In this document: positions 36,801-45,432 of the stretch, one piece after another | How positions within the stretch are numbered: position 1 is the stretch's first letter | Layout of the letters: the number at the start of each line of letters is the position of its first letter | NCBI GenBank assembly: GCA_947623455.1 | Contig: OX392532.1 | Span: 4,113,501-4,177,500 of the forward strand | Direction of reading: 5' to 3' | Origin: Mimachlamys varia | Taxonomy: Eukaryota; Mollusca; Bivalvia; Pectinida; Pectinidae | Length of the DNA: 64,000 nucleotides | Translations under genes and position numbers: made by a program | The notes under the pieces: generated by a model | Databases searched by the model: none | What the model was told of the DNA's origin: nothing | The model's input: the letters and a program-made list of their open reading frames with translations, nothing else

Positions 36801-39800
36801 TGCATACACACCATAGGAGTTGTAAGTATTTTCCTATAAGTGGCCTGTTCATTCCATTACATATGATTTGGCCTAGGTAAACACGCTATATACAATGTTG
36901 TTTACTTGCTTTATTATAATTGTCAGGTAGGCTGCAACGATCCACGTACCTCATGATACGATGTGTCTCTTTTACAAATAAAGTGCTTGCAAGTTTTGGT
37001 TGTGTTGATAACTTCTGCACACGAAACATTTGCTCAACTCGAGCTATATTCGATTTATATACTAAGTATGGTTCATGTATCACTAGCTCTATGGTTATAT
37101 CCTTTCTCAAATAAACAGCAGATCAGCGTGTTGGTACAAATGTACCTACCTTATACAATCCCGGGTATTCCAGGCTGGGCAGGCCATACACATCGAAGCT
37201 TCCGTGGGCGGATCCACCCAGAAAAGTTGGGAACTTCTCAGCGCCATAGGTGCCTGGTATCTTTTCTTTCCAGTAGAACACACTGATACGTAGAACCTTC
37301 ATATTACAGTAAAATATCATAGAGTAGTCATAGAGGTTATACAACGATACGTAGAGCCTTCACATTACAGTAAAATATCATAGAGTAAAGATAGAGGTTA
37401 TACAACCATACGTAGAACCTTCACATTACAGTAAAATATCATAACGTATAGTCATAGAGGTTATACAACGATACGTAGAGCCTTCACATTACAGTAAAAT
37501 ATCATAGAGTAGCCATAGAGGTTATACAACCATACGTAGAACCTTCACATTACAGTAAAATATCATAACGTATAGTCATAGAGGTTATACAACGATACGT
37601 AGAACCTACACATTATAGTAAAATATCATAACGTAGAGTCATAAAGGTTATACAACGATACGTAGAGCCTTCATATTTTTAGTAAAATGTCATAACGTTG
37701 CGTAGTCATAGAGGTTATACAACGATACGTAGAACCTTCACATTACAGTAAAATATCATAACGTAGAGTAGTCATAGAGGTCACACAACGATACGTAGAG
37801 CCTTTACATTACAGTAAAATATCATAACGTAGAGTAAAGTCATAGAGGTTATACAACGGTACGTAGAGCCTTCACATTACAGTAAAATATCATAGAGTAG
37901 TCATAGAGGTTATACAACGATACGTAGAGCCTTCACATTACAGTAAAATATCATAGAGTAGTCATAGAGGTTATACAACGATATGTAGAGCCTTCACATT
38001 ACAGTAAAATATCATAGAGTAGTCATAGAGGTTATACAACGATACGTAGAGCCTTCACATTACAGTAAAATATCATAGAGTAGTCATAGAGGTTATACAA
38101 CGGTACGTAGAGCCTTCACATCACAGTAAAATATCATAGAGTAGTCATAGAGGTTATACAACGGTACGTAGAGCCTTCACATCACAGTAAAATATCATAG
38201 AGTAGTCATAGAGGTTATACAACGGTACGTAGAGCCTTCACATCACAGTAAAATATCATAGAGTAGTCATAGAGGTTATACAACGATACATAGAGCCTTC
38301 ACATTACAGTAAAATATCATAGAGTAGAGTAGTCATAGAGGTTATACAACGATATGTAGAGCCTTCACATTACAGTAAAATATCATAGAGTAGTCATAGA
38401 GGTTATACAACGGTACGTAGAGCCTTCACATCACAGTAAAATATCATAGAGTAGTCATAGAGGTTATACAACGGTACGTAGAGCCTTCACATTACAGTAA
38501 AATATCATAGAGTAGTCATAGAGGTTATACAACGATACGTAGAGCCTTCACATTACAGTAAAATATCATAGAGTAGTCATAGAGGTTATACAACGGTACG
38601 TAGAGCCTTCACATTACAGTAAAATATCATAGAGTAATCATAGAGGTTATACAACGATACGTAGAACCTTCACATTACAGTAAAATATCATATCATAGAG
38701 TAGTCATAGAGGTTATACAACGGTACGTAGAGCCTTCACATTACAGTAAAATATCATATCATAGAGTAGTCATAGAGGTTATACAACGATACGTAGAACC
38801 TTCACATTACAGTAAAATATCATATCATAGAGTAGTCATAGAGGTTATACAACGATACGTAGAGCCTTCACATTACAGTAAAATATCATAGAGTAGTCAT
38901 AGAGGTTATACAACGGTACGTAGAGCCTTCACATCACAGTAAAATATCATAGAGTAGTCATAGAGGTTATACAACGGTACGTAGAGCCTTCACATCACAG
39001 TAAAATATCATAGAGTAGTCATAGAGGTTATACAACGGTACGTAGAGCCTTCACATCACAGTAAAATATCATAGAGTAGTCATAGAGGTTATACAACGAT
39101 ACATAGAGCCTTCACATTACAGTAAAATATCATAGAGTAGAGTAGTCATAGAGGTTATACAACGATATGTAGAGCCTTCACATTACAGTAAAATATCATA
39201 GAGTAGTCATAGAGGTTATACAACGGTACGTAGAGCCTTCACATCACAGTAAAATATCATAGAGTAGTCATAGAGGTTATACAACGGTACGTAGAGCCTT
39301 CACATTACAGTAAAATATCATAGAGTAGTCATAGAGGTTATACAACGATACGTAGAGCCTTCACATTACAGTAAAATATCATAGAGTAGTCATAGAGGTT
39401 ATACAACGGTACGTAGAGCCTTCACATTACAGTAAAATATCATAGAGTAGTCATAGAGGTTATACAACGATACGTAGAGCCTTCACATTACAGTAAAATA
39501 TCATAGAGTAGTCATAGAGGTTATACAACGGTACGTAGAGCCTTCACATTACAGTAAAATATCATAGAGTAATCATAGAGGTTATACAACGATACGTAGA
39601 ACCTTCACATTACAGTAAAATATCATATCATAGAGTAGTCATAGAGGTTATACAACGGTACGTAGAGCCTTCACATTACAGTAAAATATCATATCATAGA
39701 GTAGTCATAGAGGTTATACAACGATACGTAGAACCTTCACATTACAGTAAAATATCATATCATAGAGTAGTCATAGAGGTTATACAACGATACGTAGAAC

Positions 39801-42800
39801 CTTCACATTACAGTAAAATATCATATCATAGAGTAGTCATAGAGGTTATACAACGATACGTAGAGCCTTCACAGTAAAATATCATAGAGTAGTCATAGAG
39901 GTTATACAACGATAAGTAGAGCCTTCACATTACAGTAAAATATCATATCATAGAGTAGTCATAGAGGTTATACAACGATACGTAGAGCCTTCACAGTAAA
40001 ATATCATAGAGTAGTCATAGAGGTTATACAACGATACGTAGAGCCTTCACACTTGATCAATAATTGATCAATTATTAGTTTGTCTCGACCTGTCAATCAA
40101 ATCATTGGATTCTTACAAAGCTTCGCTATCAATGTGTCCTCATTACTTGTGAAAAGGTACATGACGAAGTGCCAAAACGTAGCATCCGTTTATGAATTAA
40201 GATATTCGAAACTCTTCCTATTTCTGCATTAGAAATATCCTTAATACTTATTCGTCGTGCTACATACCTGCATCTTTCCACAACTCATACTAACTTATAT
40301 AGAGAAATTGTTTAGAAAAGTCTGTATTACCTTGAGCGGTAAATGAATGCCTAGGGGCGGAAGTAATTTGGGGGCCCAGGGCCCGACAGCCAGGACGAGG
40401 TTCCGACCCCTGAAGCTGCCTTTGTTTGTCCTTACTGTCACGATGTCTCCCGGAAATACGTCAACTAGAGACTCGTTATCACGCAGGACGCCTCCCCGCT
40501 TTACAAACTCACCCTGAAAAGGATTATGACTGACTATTTTAAAAACCACAATGTTTTTCATTTGAGTTGAGGTGTAACAATGCATTTGATTAGTTAATGA
40601 AAAAATAAACTGAGACAAGAAAAAAGATAAAAAAAAAGGTATACCTGAAATGCCGCCAAAGCTTTATCGGCAAATAGAACCCCTCCACTATGATCATCGA
40701 CGCCCGAGCTACTGTCCGAATAGGCTAACATTGGGTACTTAACCCGAAGTTCCTTTCCGTCCAGTGTTGTGAACGGTACCGAGTATTTCCGAAGTGCCCG
40801 GACAGTTCCATCAATTAGCTTGTCCTCGGCTTTTCCTACCACTAGAAGTCCCGTTTTCCTGTATGAGATGTAGAGCATTATTTTTGTTAATTGCATTTGA
40901 TGTCAAATAAATATAAAGGAAAACAAAGAGAATACCGAAGCGTCAACAAAACCATAATCCGAACTCAAAATCGATTAAACAAGGGGCAAAATAGGATCAA
41001 TGGAGACTCTTGTAAAAGCACAAGATAATAAGAACAGCTGGTCCGGAAGAGTAAGCGCCTTTTGCTTCATCGACGACATTCGCCATGTAAATCTTGGTTA
41101 CATCCAAGCAAACATCAAGTCTTCGAAATGAGAACCGAATCATCATTGTCAATCATAGTAGGTAAGCGCACTAATGAGCATACTCAAAAACGTCCATTTT
41201 CATTCACGCAAAGATACTCAAATATTTCTCAATGAGACAAAGATGGCGACCATAAAATTGCCCATAGTTCTGATCAACCTGCATCTCTCGAATATCTGTG
41301 TTGTTAGTTTGTTTGTCAGCAGTCGACAAAGTTCACGAAATTTAGAGCAAGCCGTAGAATAACGAATCAACTGCGACATATAAACACCCAAGGTTGGAAA
41401 AGAATGCATGTCACTATCAAGAAATGGAAAGTTCACGATCGGAAAATTGAAATCGTCACGTTTATCGTATAGCTTAGTTGTTAGCTGCCCATGCTGGTCA
41501 TACATAATTTAAGTATATATCGAGGTAAGTAGCTGATGTAGACGAATTTGTTGTGTCCTTTATTTCTTCGTCGATATATCTGAAAGTGAAATTAAACGAT
41601 TTGGCAAGGTTTTTGTTACCTGTCCTGATTAGCTCTTCCTCAAATTTAGCCTCGCATGAAAGCAAAAACAAGTCAGCTAAGAGTGGGCTTGTTTTCTTCC
41701 CATGGGAATGCAAACAGTCTGCTGGAAAATATTTCCTCCAAACTCAACAAAAATATTGTTAATCAGTTATACTTTCGGAATAACCTGTTCCGTTAACATG
41801 TTTGTTTGTACAATTTGAAATGTGCATACACTTACCTGCTTCTTTAAGCCCTTGTATAACGGAACAGTAAGATGACTTTTAAAGTACAATAAAGTAGTGG
41901 TCATCTGTAGGAGTTAAGGACAAATGGATCAGCCGAGCCAACTAACATTGTTATAGGACTTTATTACAGGCGAGTCAAGTCGGACTTTGTTTCATTGTAA
42001 TTTCATCATTTAATTCTCCTTGTAGTTGTAAGGCATCTATGTCTATTTAAAAGGAACTAAACTTAGAACTCCAAACGGTAGCCCGAGTTTCCTCTGGCCC
42101 TAACACCAGACTTAGACTTTTTGATAAATACACTGTAGATAGATGTCTGGTGTCAGACATGGTGTCAGGTCAGAGGAAACTCTGGCTACTGTTTGGAGTT
42201 CTAAGTTTAGTTCCGTAAACACAAAGGTATTCTCTCTTTCCTCTTTTTATTAGAACCTACGTTAAACTTATCTTTTTCTATAAGAAGGTGTCTACCTACG
42301 TATATATGGTCTTTCCGGATTCGTTTTCGAGCACTTCCCATAATTTGTAAGCCTCTTTCATCATCTCTGTGTAGTAATCAGCATCGCCGTACGCCATCCT
42401 CGTAATTCGACTTTGTCCATGAGAACTTCCGCGAGAATGAGGCAGCGGGAACTGAAATTAACAATCAACAAAGGCGTCCCGATTTACATTGGATGAAACC
42501 AATCAACAAAAACTTAGTTTAAATTAGTTTAAATCAATTTTTTGTCACATAAGACAAATGGATTGGACAAAACTTATTACAACTTACTGACGTCCCGTCC
42601 ATGACAAATACATTTATGTTTACAGAGTTAATGTCACGAAATAGCCTAAATATATTTATATATAATTTCTATAGCAAAACAGAACAAGATTTACAGAGAG
42701 GGGAATAGCAAAAGAAGTAAAGAAGGGACTAAGGACACCAACGTATATTTTGATCTGTTTAGTATAAAAGTTTAATCAGAACGTGTGTGTGGCTTTCCAA

Positions 42801-45176
42801 ATCGAGTCGGCGTAAGTACAAACCTTATCACCACACACATAGCCTTATACTTTTCTAATGTTCAGTCACATCCCGTGCCACGTTTGTCTTTCTCCATAGT
42901 CACTCCATGTCCCTCCGAATTCCTGTCTTGCATATACTTAACCGACTTGATTAGGTCAAATAGGCACACGCTCTTTATTGTATAGTAACTGAATGAAATT
43001 AATTGTAAAATTAACTATACATTTAATTGGCAATCTGCAAACTTGTGATTAAAGTTAGAAAACGTTGGTGTTGGAAGGGAGGGGCTGTGATGAAAGCGGG
43101 GGAAAGGGATAAACGGGGTAAAAAGAGTAGCCTGGTCATTCGATATGACTGATTGTAAATTATATGAAAAAGCGTTTAGAGTTTGAAATAAATAATTGAA
43201 CAGATCTACAAATTTGAATATTTAAATTAGTATCTAGATTTAGATCTCCGAATAGAAGGTGTTCCACAGTGATTTCGTTGTGCCAGTAGAGAGACTGGAG
43301 CATTATGTTACGGGACTGATCAAAGTTTTTACAGTACAGCAAGAAATGGGAAGAGTTCAGAATTATGTTCGCTGTCGCAAGAAGGGTCGTCTCGAAGATG
43401 AGCTTCATAAAGGTCGAAATGTAAAGGGCTGCTGCGATTCCGTAGTTGACAGTGTAAGATGTTAATTTTTCTAGTGCATTATTCGAGAAAGCATTTAATA
43501 TGAGAAGGTATAGTGTTTTGAGGTTGAAGAAGAGTTTTGAATTGTTTGATGGAATCGGATGTCTTTGTTTGTGTTGGTAGGTTGTTCCATGAGTCTACAG
43601 TTTTTGGTATGAAGGATGATTTTGTGAAATCCATTAAGTTTAACTAAAATGTAATCCATGTAATGAAAATCGATAGTTTTGTGGCGTAAAGTATATAGCC
43701 TAACTAAAAGGCGCTGTTTTGATTAAATAGAGACGTTTAGAAAGAATACGAGCACTTGGTAGAAGGGGGATTCCTTAGTGTTACTGTGTTGGGGTATCTG
43801 TTGTACGTACGGCGAACTTGGAAAGCGGGCACTACACGTGATGACCAATGAGTAGACGTTTTGATGGATTAATTGATCAAACTAGCTTTGGATATGTCAA
43901 TCAATGTTCTATAAGTGGAAATAGAACAATACATCTTGAAGCTGAACTTTGAATACAGCTACATGTGGACTGAATAAATAACAATCGTATACAGGACAGA
44001 CTCAGACTAGGGATGCTAGACCGCTGTTTCTCTGGAGCCTGCATCGTCGGATACCCACGGTTCATCTCGCTTATATTTACAATGTATAAATAATATTATA
44101 TATATATGCCTATATATATATGGAGCTGCGCATTAAAGAATATATAATGGGCGGCTCCGTATATATAGATATATATTTTATTTACTGACACCCAGGCCAC
44201 TATGCTTGGCGGAATGTATATAGAGCATTGTTTATTATGTTGCAAAATACGCTCATTTTAGGACTGGAATTACATATATATATATATAAAGAAAAAATAA
44301 CTCGACACAAAATATAGCGCCTTCGTCACATCTTGGTGACTTCACAATATACGCAAATAAATCCAGCAAGTATACCTTCTTTAATTCCTATTTGAATGAA
44401 TATCTTCAGATTTTGTACATCATTATGTGATGTTACGTGTATTGTATGTGTCTTGATAAAGGGGCGGATAGCCTTGAAAATTTGACAAGTTATTTGTCCG
44501 TACTGTCGCTATTACTTCCACGATCATAAGGACTTTGTATAAATATGGATGGTTTGAAGAATACTATACAGTGTACAAATATGTTTAAATGGTTATAGAT
44601 AAGAGAGGGGGAGGGTGCGATGGTGAAATTGTGTATACCCGGCTGCATAGCTTTGTAACATACATTAACCCAGGATAGGTTCAGGTTAACTTGTTGTGAA
44701 GCCACTCTTACCTTCAGTAACTTTTACTAGTACTATAGCTATATATAGTATATATAATGATGGACGAACTAGTGTGTCTAGGTACATATGTACGTGACCC
44801 AGCGCCATACAGGTTAAGTTCGCCTAGACCGAGTTTCTATTTACAAGGGGGGCGGCATAATTGTCATGGTTGTTTTTATTATATAACTCGGTCTACCGAG
44901 CGATATACTACACGTAAGTGTATACTATATATGTTGCCCAATGAACGCTCAGCATGTACATGTTATACATGTAACCACGCAACTCATAGACCGTGCACAT
45001 TTGTGAATCAATAGTTTTCATATTAACCAACACTGATAACATGTTATCCATTATTAACCCAGACGACATCTCACCTGTTCAAGCAACAAGGTGCGCTGTC
45101 CATTCTTCACCAAATTATAGGCCGTGGACGAACCCTCAACTCCCGCCCCCACGACGATCGAGTCGTACACCTGCAT
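15765..45176 (-). CDS. PIPOX: Peroxisomal sarcosine oxidase / L-pipecolate oxidase, complete eight-exon gene
   Basis: Eight minus-strand exons join in frame: 45176-45075, 42451-42300, 40858-40645, 40513-40331, 37296-37150, 36355-36206, 29466-29391 and 15889-15765. Together they are 1149 bp and encode 382 residues; the human protein has about 390. Every intron is GT-AG. The N-terminal FAD-binding loop is GAGVEG (10-15). The [11 protein letters not shown] block falls in exon 2, GPW in exon 4, and TETCIYTNTPD spans exons 6 and 7. C313 matches the cysteine that carries FAD covalently in this family. GAGFSGHGFK spans exons 7 and 8, and the protein ends in SKL, a type 1 peroxisome signal. Members oxidise sarcosine or L-pipecolate in peroxisomes, releasing hydrogen peroxide. 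An in-frame stop 12 bases before the ATG supports the start. Introns 4, 6 and 7 are swollen by minisatellites; the other introns carry transposon pieces. Which substrate is preferred is not decidable here. Confidence 0.93.
18955..23020. repeat. Higher-order repeat copy A (4066 bp) in the 43-bp array
   Basis: This block of about 94 monomers is followed directly by a near-identical block at 23021. Marked variants (GTGAGAC, CATATGTAAGTAAG, GAGCATTGATTG, AGTTAAGACAGG) keep the same order with an offset of 4066. A shorter, more diverged relative covers roughly 16900-18300. Confidence 0.85.
23021..27086. repeat. Higher-order repeat copy B (4066 bp) in the 43-bp array
   Basis: This is a near-identical head-to-tail copy of 18955-23020. 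It lacks one monomer relative to copy A near 23220 and has one extra near 23690, so the offset returns to 4066. The match stops near 27085, where the sequence reads CATACATGTAAGTAAG. Confidence 0.85.
28626..29390 (-). other. Part of PIPOX intron 7 outside the array
   Basis: No gene was recognised. It holds a G run near 29012-29022. It is the 5' part of intron 7 next to the exon 7 donor. Confidence 0.5.
29391..29466 (-). CDS. PIPOX: PIPOX exon 7 (residues 317-342)
   Basis: The acceptor is TTTCTATAG. It encodes [15 protein letters not shown] and NIIFGAGFS, and leaves one base of a glycine codon before donor GTGGGT. At 76 bp it is easy to miss. Confidence 0.92.
29525..29716. mobile_element. Head-to-head pair of 3' ends of the dispersed reverse-transcriptase family
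   Basis: The left half (GACTGAAGCGTCAAATCC ... ATCGATTGAAG) is the family's 3' terminus in minus orientation. The right half (GGGTCTCCGTGTTAATC ... GCTTCGGTATTCTCT) is the same terminus in plus orientation. The result is an imperfect palindrome of two ends, inside PIPOX intron 6 near the exon 7 acceptor. Confidence 0.6.
30199..30381 (-). repeat. 3' LTR of the gypsy element
   Basis: It is 183 bp and starts TGTTATG and ends CATGACA on the + strand, with the TG...CA ends usual for LTRs. I see no difference from the other LTR. Confidence 0.95.
30382..30392 (-). other. Polypurine tract of the gypsy element
   Basis: On the minus strand it reads AAGGAGAGGGA, directly before the 3' LTR. This is the expected primer position for plus-strand synthesis. 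Confidence 0.85.
30393..30791 (-). other. 3' untranslated region of the gypsy element
   Basis: This is about 400 bp of AT-rich sequence between the gag-pol stop codon and the purine tract. No envelope or other frame was recognised. Confidence 0.7.
30792..34784 (-). CDS. Gag-Pol polyprotein of the Ty3/gypsy element, intact
   Basis: One frame of 1330 residues holds everything. Gag covers about 20-200, followed by a zinc-binding region (225-264) ending in a CCHC knuckle (C248, C251, H256, C261). The protease motif DTGA is at 317-320. Reverse transcriptase spans about 440-620 with aspartates D532 and D594/D595 in IVDDILVWG. RNase H has D741, E776/E778 and D803. Integrase has zinc ligands H957, H960, C990 and C993 and a DD35E triad D1021, D1074, E1110. 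No stop or frameshift is present and all listed catalytic residues are kept. Gag and pol are fused without a frameshift site. The domain order RT-RNase H-integrase places it in Ty3/gypsy; the clade would need a tree. With matching LTRs this looks like a young copy. Confidence 0.97.
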   Translation of the reverse strand: MNKGSRSNIASNMEALVGSTPMMDWQSQDLEFAWKTFKQHVTCMFSGPLLGKTEPEKCAYLMIWAGEKGRNMFTTWNLTEDQQKELKYYYEHFEQYVKPRSNVIYNRYKFHSKTQGENETFEQFTTQLQISVRDCNYENSDEMVRDRIVIGVRNSKIREKLINIGNELTLNKALDIARTHELSHAQAKSMSGEDARVHSITKAKSTSNYKSKHAPTVAKVKENTCTRCGYSYTGSSRHENCPAFGKTCLKCQGKNHFAKLCKTKNFKIKKKIVHALDQESSEDEFYVGYLETEINSLQMEWSENITVEDKSLLFQLDTGAMCNVISLQTLTEINALHKLTSQSVIPLRSYSGHVIKPEGKATLKCKYKEHVKNLTFHVVNRDVKPILGAQSCKEMELVQRVNTLSKSVLPADLEQFADVFEGLGCLPGIHKIQVDHTVQPVVHAPRKIPIAIKDKVKAELDRMEKEGVIVKQSEPTPWVNSMVTVSKPNGKIRVCVDPRDLNKAILREHYPMKTVEDIFLEIPEAKIFSKLDATSGFWQVCLDEESSKLCTFNSPFGRYRFTRLPFGIKSAPEVYQRIISEMVQDIEGSDAIVDDILVWGANMKEHDERLKRVLGRVREYNLTLSKDKCQFRKDRVTYVGHELSDKGVKPDPEKVRAVQEMDPPRNKEELMTFLGFLQYLGKFLPSMSEKSALLRQLLQKDIAWHWEEEHMKCFETLKDLVIKAPVLRYYDKNKELVLTVDASSKGLGAALVQEGQPIAFASRALTTCQQNYAQIEKETLAIAFGCTKFHQYVFGRHVLVESDHKPLQSIFTKPLFQAPPRLQRILLTLQKYDLKVSYKPGKEMFLADTLSRAFLKESNEDLVPDIAVNEVHLLSYLPVSPEKLQEFRKATAEDVELQQLQKVVLDGWPDRRDQISLNIRQYWDSQDEISCVDGLLFKGHKLVVPRTLRPEMLKIIHSSHLGIVKCKSRARDTLFWPGMSSEVEDVVSKCSVCAQHINRNPKEPLVETEVPNRPWSIVSADIFEYKGQNYLLSVDHYSKWPEVAKLDNMSSNNTIQYIKSQCSRYGIMDKLIKDNGPQFSSAEFKEFSKLYGIQHETSSPHYAQSNGQAERCVQTVKNLLRKADNGDPYKALLVYRNTAIEDMKLSPAQMFLGRRLKSDLPTTAPLLSPGVIQPNDLKSHMKARQVKQKFYYDRHSGPALKPLNPGDNVIMQKTQHKQWIPATVSQKHHNPRSYIVETSTGSKYRRNRKYLRRTKAEFPKMNCDDEPFIPTVNPPQQGTVVKPDNQQPSTSDNNQENANPPMSKFGQSTPQKTRSGRIVVPNRKYRDYVI
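34824..34840 (-). other. Primer binding site of the gypsy element
   Basis: In element orientation the sequence right after the 5' LTR is TGGTGTCAGAATCGG. The first 11 bases are complementary to the CTGACACCA-type 3' end of animal leucine tRNAs. It directly abuts the LTR. Confidence 0.8.
34841..35023 (-). repeat. 5' LTR of the gypsy element
   Basis: It is 183 bp with the same ends as the other LTR. It would carry the element promoter. The primer site lies directly inside it and the GAAT target copy directly outside. Confidence 0.95.
35257..36232 (-). repeat. 49-bp minisatellite built from the exon 6 tail and its splice donor, about 20 copies
   Basis: On the minus strand each unit reads GTGGTCACAGAAACCTGT then ATTTACACG, then GTAAGGACGCACACCTCCCA and TT. 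The first 27 bases are the last nine codons of PIPOX exon 6, and the rest is the start of intron 6. The copy at 36232-36206 is the exon end itself. Most copies keep TTTACACG followed by GTAAGG; a few have CACC or CACT before the GT, and one near 35370 has AT instead of GT. Confidence 0.95.
36206..36355 (-). CDS. PIPOX: PIPOX exon 6 (residues 267-316, carries flavin cysteine C313)
   Basis: The acceptor is GATTCCAG. It encodes [12 protein letters not shown] through VVTETCIYT and ends TTTACACG before donor GTAAGG. The last 27 bases (36232-36206), which include the C313 codon, are the exonic part of the 49-bp unit repeated in intron 6. Confidence 0.93.
36467..36735 (+). mobile_element. 5'-truncated copy of a tRNA-derived SINE
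   Basis: It matches the 3' two thirds of the fuller copy at 49275-49764, including TTAGCCAGGTGGTA, TAGCGCCTGATAATG, CTGTAAAACGCTTTAG and the terminal GATAGGGCGCTATATCAAAT with a TATTATTATT tail. It lies in PIPOX intron 5, antisense to the gene. Confidence 0.75.
37150..37296 (-). CDS. PIPOX: PIPOX exon 5 (residues 218-266)
   Basis: The acceptor is TTTACTGTAATATGAAG. The exon starts [12 protein letters not shown] and ends EYPGLYK before donor GTAGGT. Its first 12 or so bases and the acceptor are part of the 61-bp unit repeated through intron 4. Confidence 0.93.
37285..40049 (-). repeat. 61-bp minisatellite built from the exon 5 acceptor, about 45 copies
   Basis: On the minus strand a unit reads TGATATTTTACTGTAATGTG, then AAG, then GYTCTACGTATCGTTG and TATAACCTC. 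This matches the intron 4 acceptor (TATTTTACTGTAATATGAAG) and exon 5 start (GTTCTACGTATC). Many copies keep the exonic 12 bases exactly. Units with an extra ATCATAT also occur. A block starting 38101 is repeated at 38914 (813 bp). Confidence 0.95.
40331..40513 (-). CDS. PIPOX: PIPOX exon 4 (residues 157-217)
   Basis: The acceptor is CTTTTCAG. The exon begins [10 protein letters not shown], contains [11 protein letters not shown] (the conserved GPW of the flavin oxidase family) and ends HLPLK before donor GTAATA. The intron separating it from exon 3 is only 130 bp. Confidence 0.93.
40645..40858 (-). CDS. PIPOX: PIPOX exon 3 (residues 85-156)
   Basis: The acceptor is CATACAG. The first base completes codon 85, then KTGLLVVG follows. 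It ends ALAAFQ before donor GTATAC. It is 214 bp, phase 0 at its end. Confidence 0.92.
40930..41765 (-). pseudogene. 3' part of a Penelope-like reverse-transcriptase element, degenerate, in PIPOX intron 2
   Basis: Minus-strand pieces encode [37 protein letters not shown] and [17 protein letters not shown], the C-terminal half of a reverse transcriptase. A stretch present in the copy at 53085-53495 is deleted after FRYID. The 3' end carries the family terminus (GAATACCGAAGCGTCAAC at 40931 on the + strand). Confidence 0.8.
42054..42214. repeat. Foldback element in PIPOX intron 2
   Basis: GGAACTAAACTTAGAACTCC pairs with GGAGTTCTAAGTTTAGTTCC, and AGTTTCCTCTGGCC pairs with the matching right arm. 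The arms are about 50 bp and the loop about 60 bp. Confidence 0.85.
42300..42451 (-). CDS. PIPOX: PIPOX exon 2 (residues 35-85)
   Basis: It follows acceptor TTTCAG and starts [16 protein letters not shown], a family hallmark near the flavin. It ends ATATATAC before donor GTAGGT. It is 152 bp, leaving two bases of a threonine codon completed by exon 3. Confidence 0.93.
43160..43650 (-). pseudogene. LINE (non-LTR retrotransposon) C-terminal remnant in PIPOX intron 1
   Basis: Minus-strand translation gives [15 protein letters not shown] and then [16 protein letters not shown] in different frames. This is the pattern seen after the reverse transcriptase in many LINEs. Several stops and frameshifts show it is dead. 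It is related to the fragment at 57753-58239. Confidence 0.6.
43651..45074 (-). other. 5' part of PIPOX intron 1, no further gene recognised
   Basis: It contains AT dinucleotide-rich stretches (44090-44290) and a small inverted repeat pairing CTAGACCGAGTT with AACTCGGTCTACCG (about 44823-44900). No coding exon was recognised. Confidence 0.45.
45075..45176 (-). CDS. PIPOX: PIPOX exon 1 (residues 1-34)
   Basis: ATG at 45176-45174 opens [20 protein letters not shown], the Rossmann beta strand and FAD loop. An in-frame TAA lies just upstream. The exon ends in GAACAG followed by donor GTGAGA, phase 0. Confidence 0.93.
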
Positions 45177-45432
45177 GTCTTCTCTTTAGTGCTGTACTCG
45201 AATTAACTGCAAATTTTCTACAGGCGTGCGGTAACACGTGTTACATACCGTACGTGATAACAAATTTAAAGGTCAACGGTAGGCCGTGAGTACACATAAG
45301 CTCCTGTGTGGGGTATGTTTTTAGGACACTGGTATTTATTTGAACTATTTGGACTAAACAAAGCTGCCACAACGCAACAGTTCTGTGTATGCATGTGTGT
45401 TTGTAAACGACACACACACCAACACACGAACC

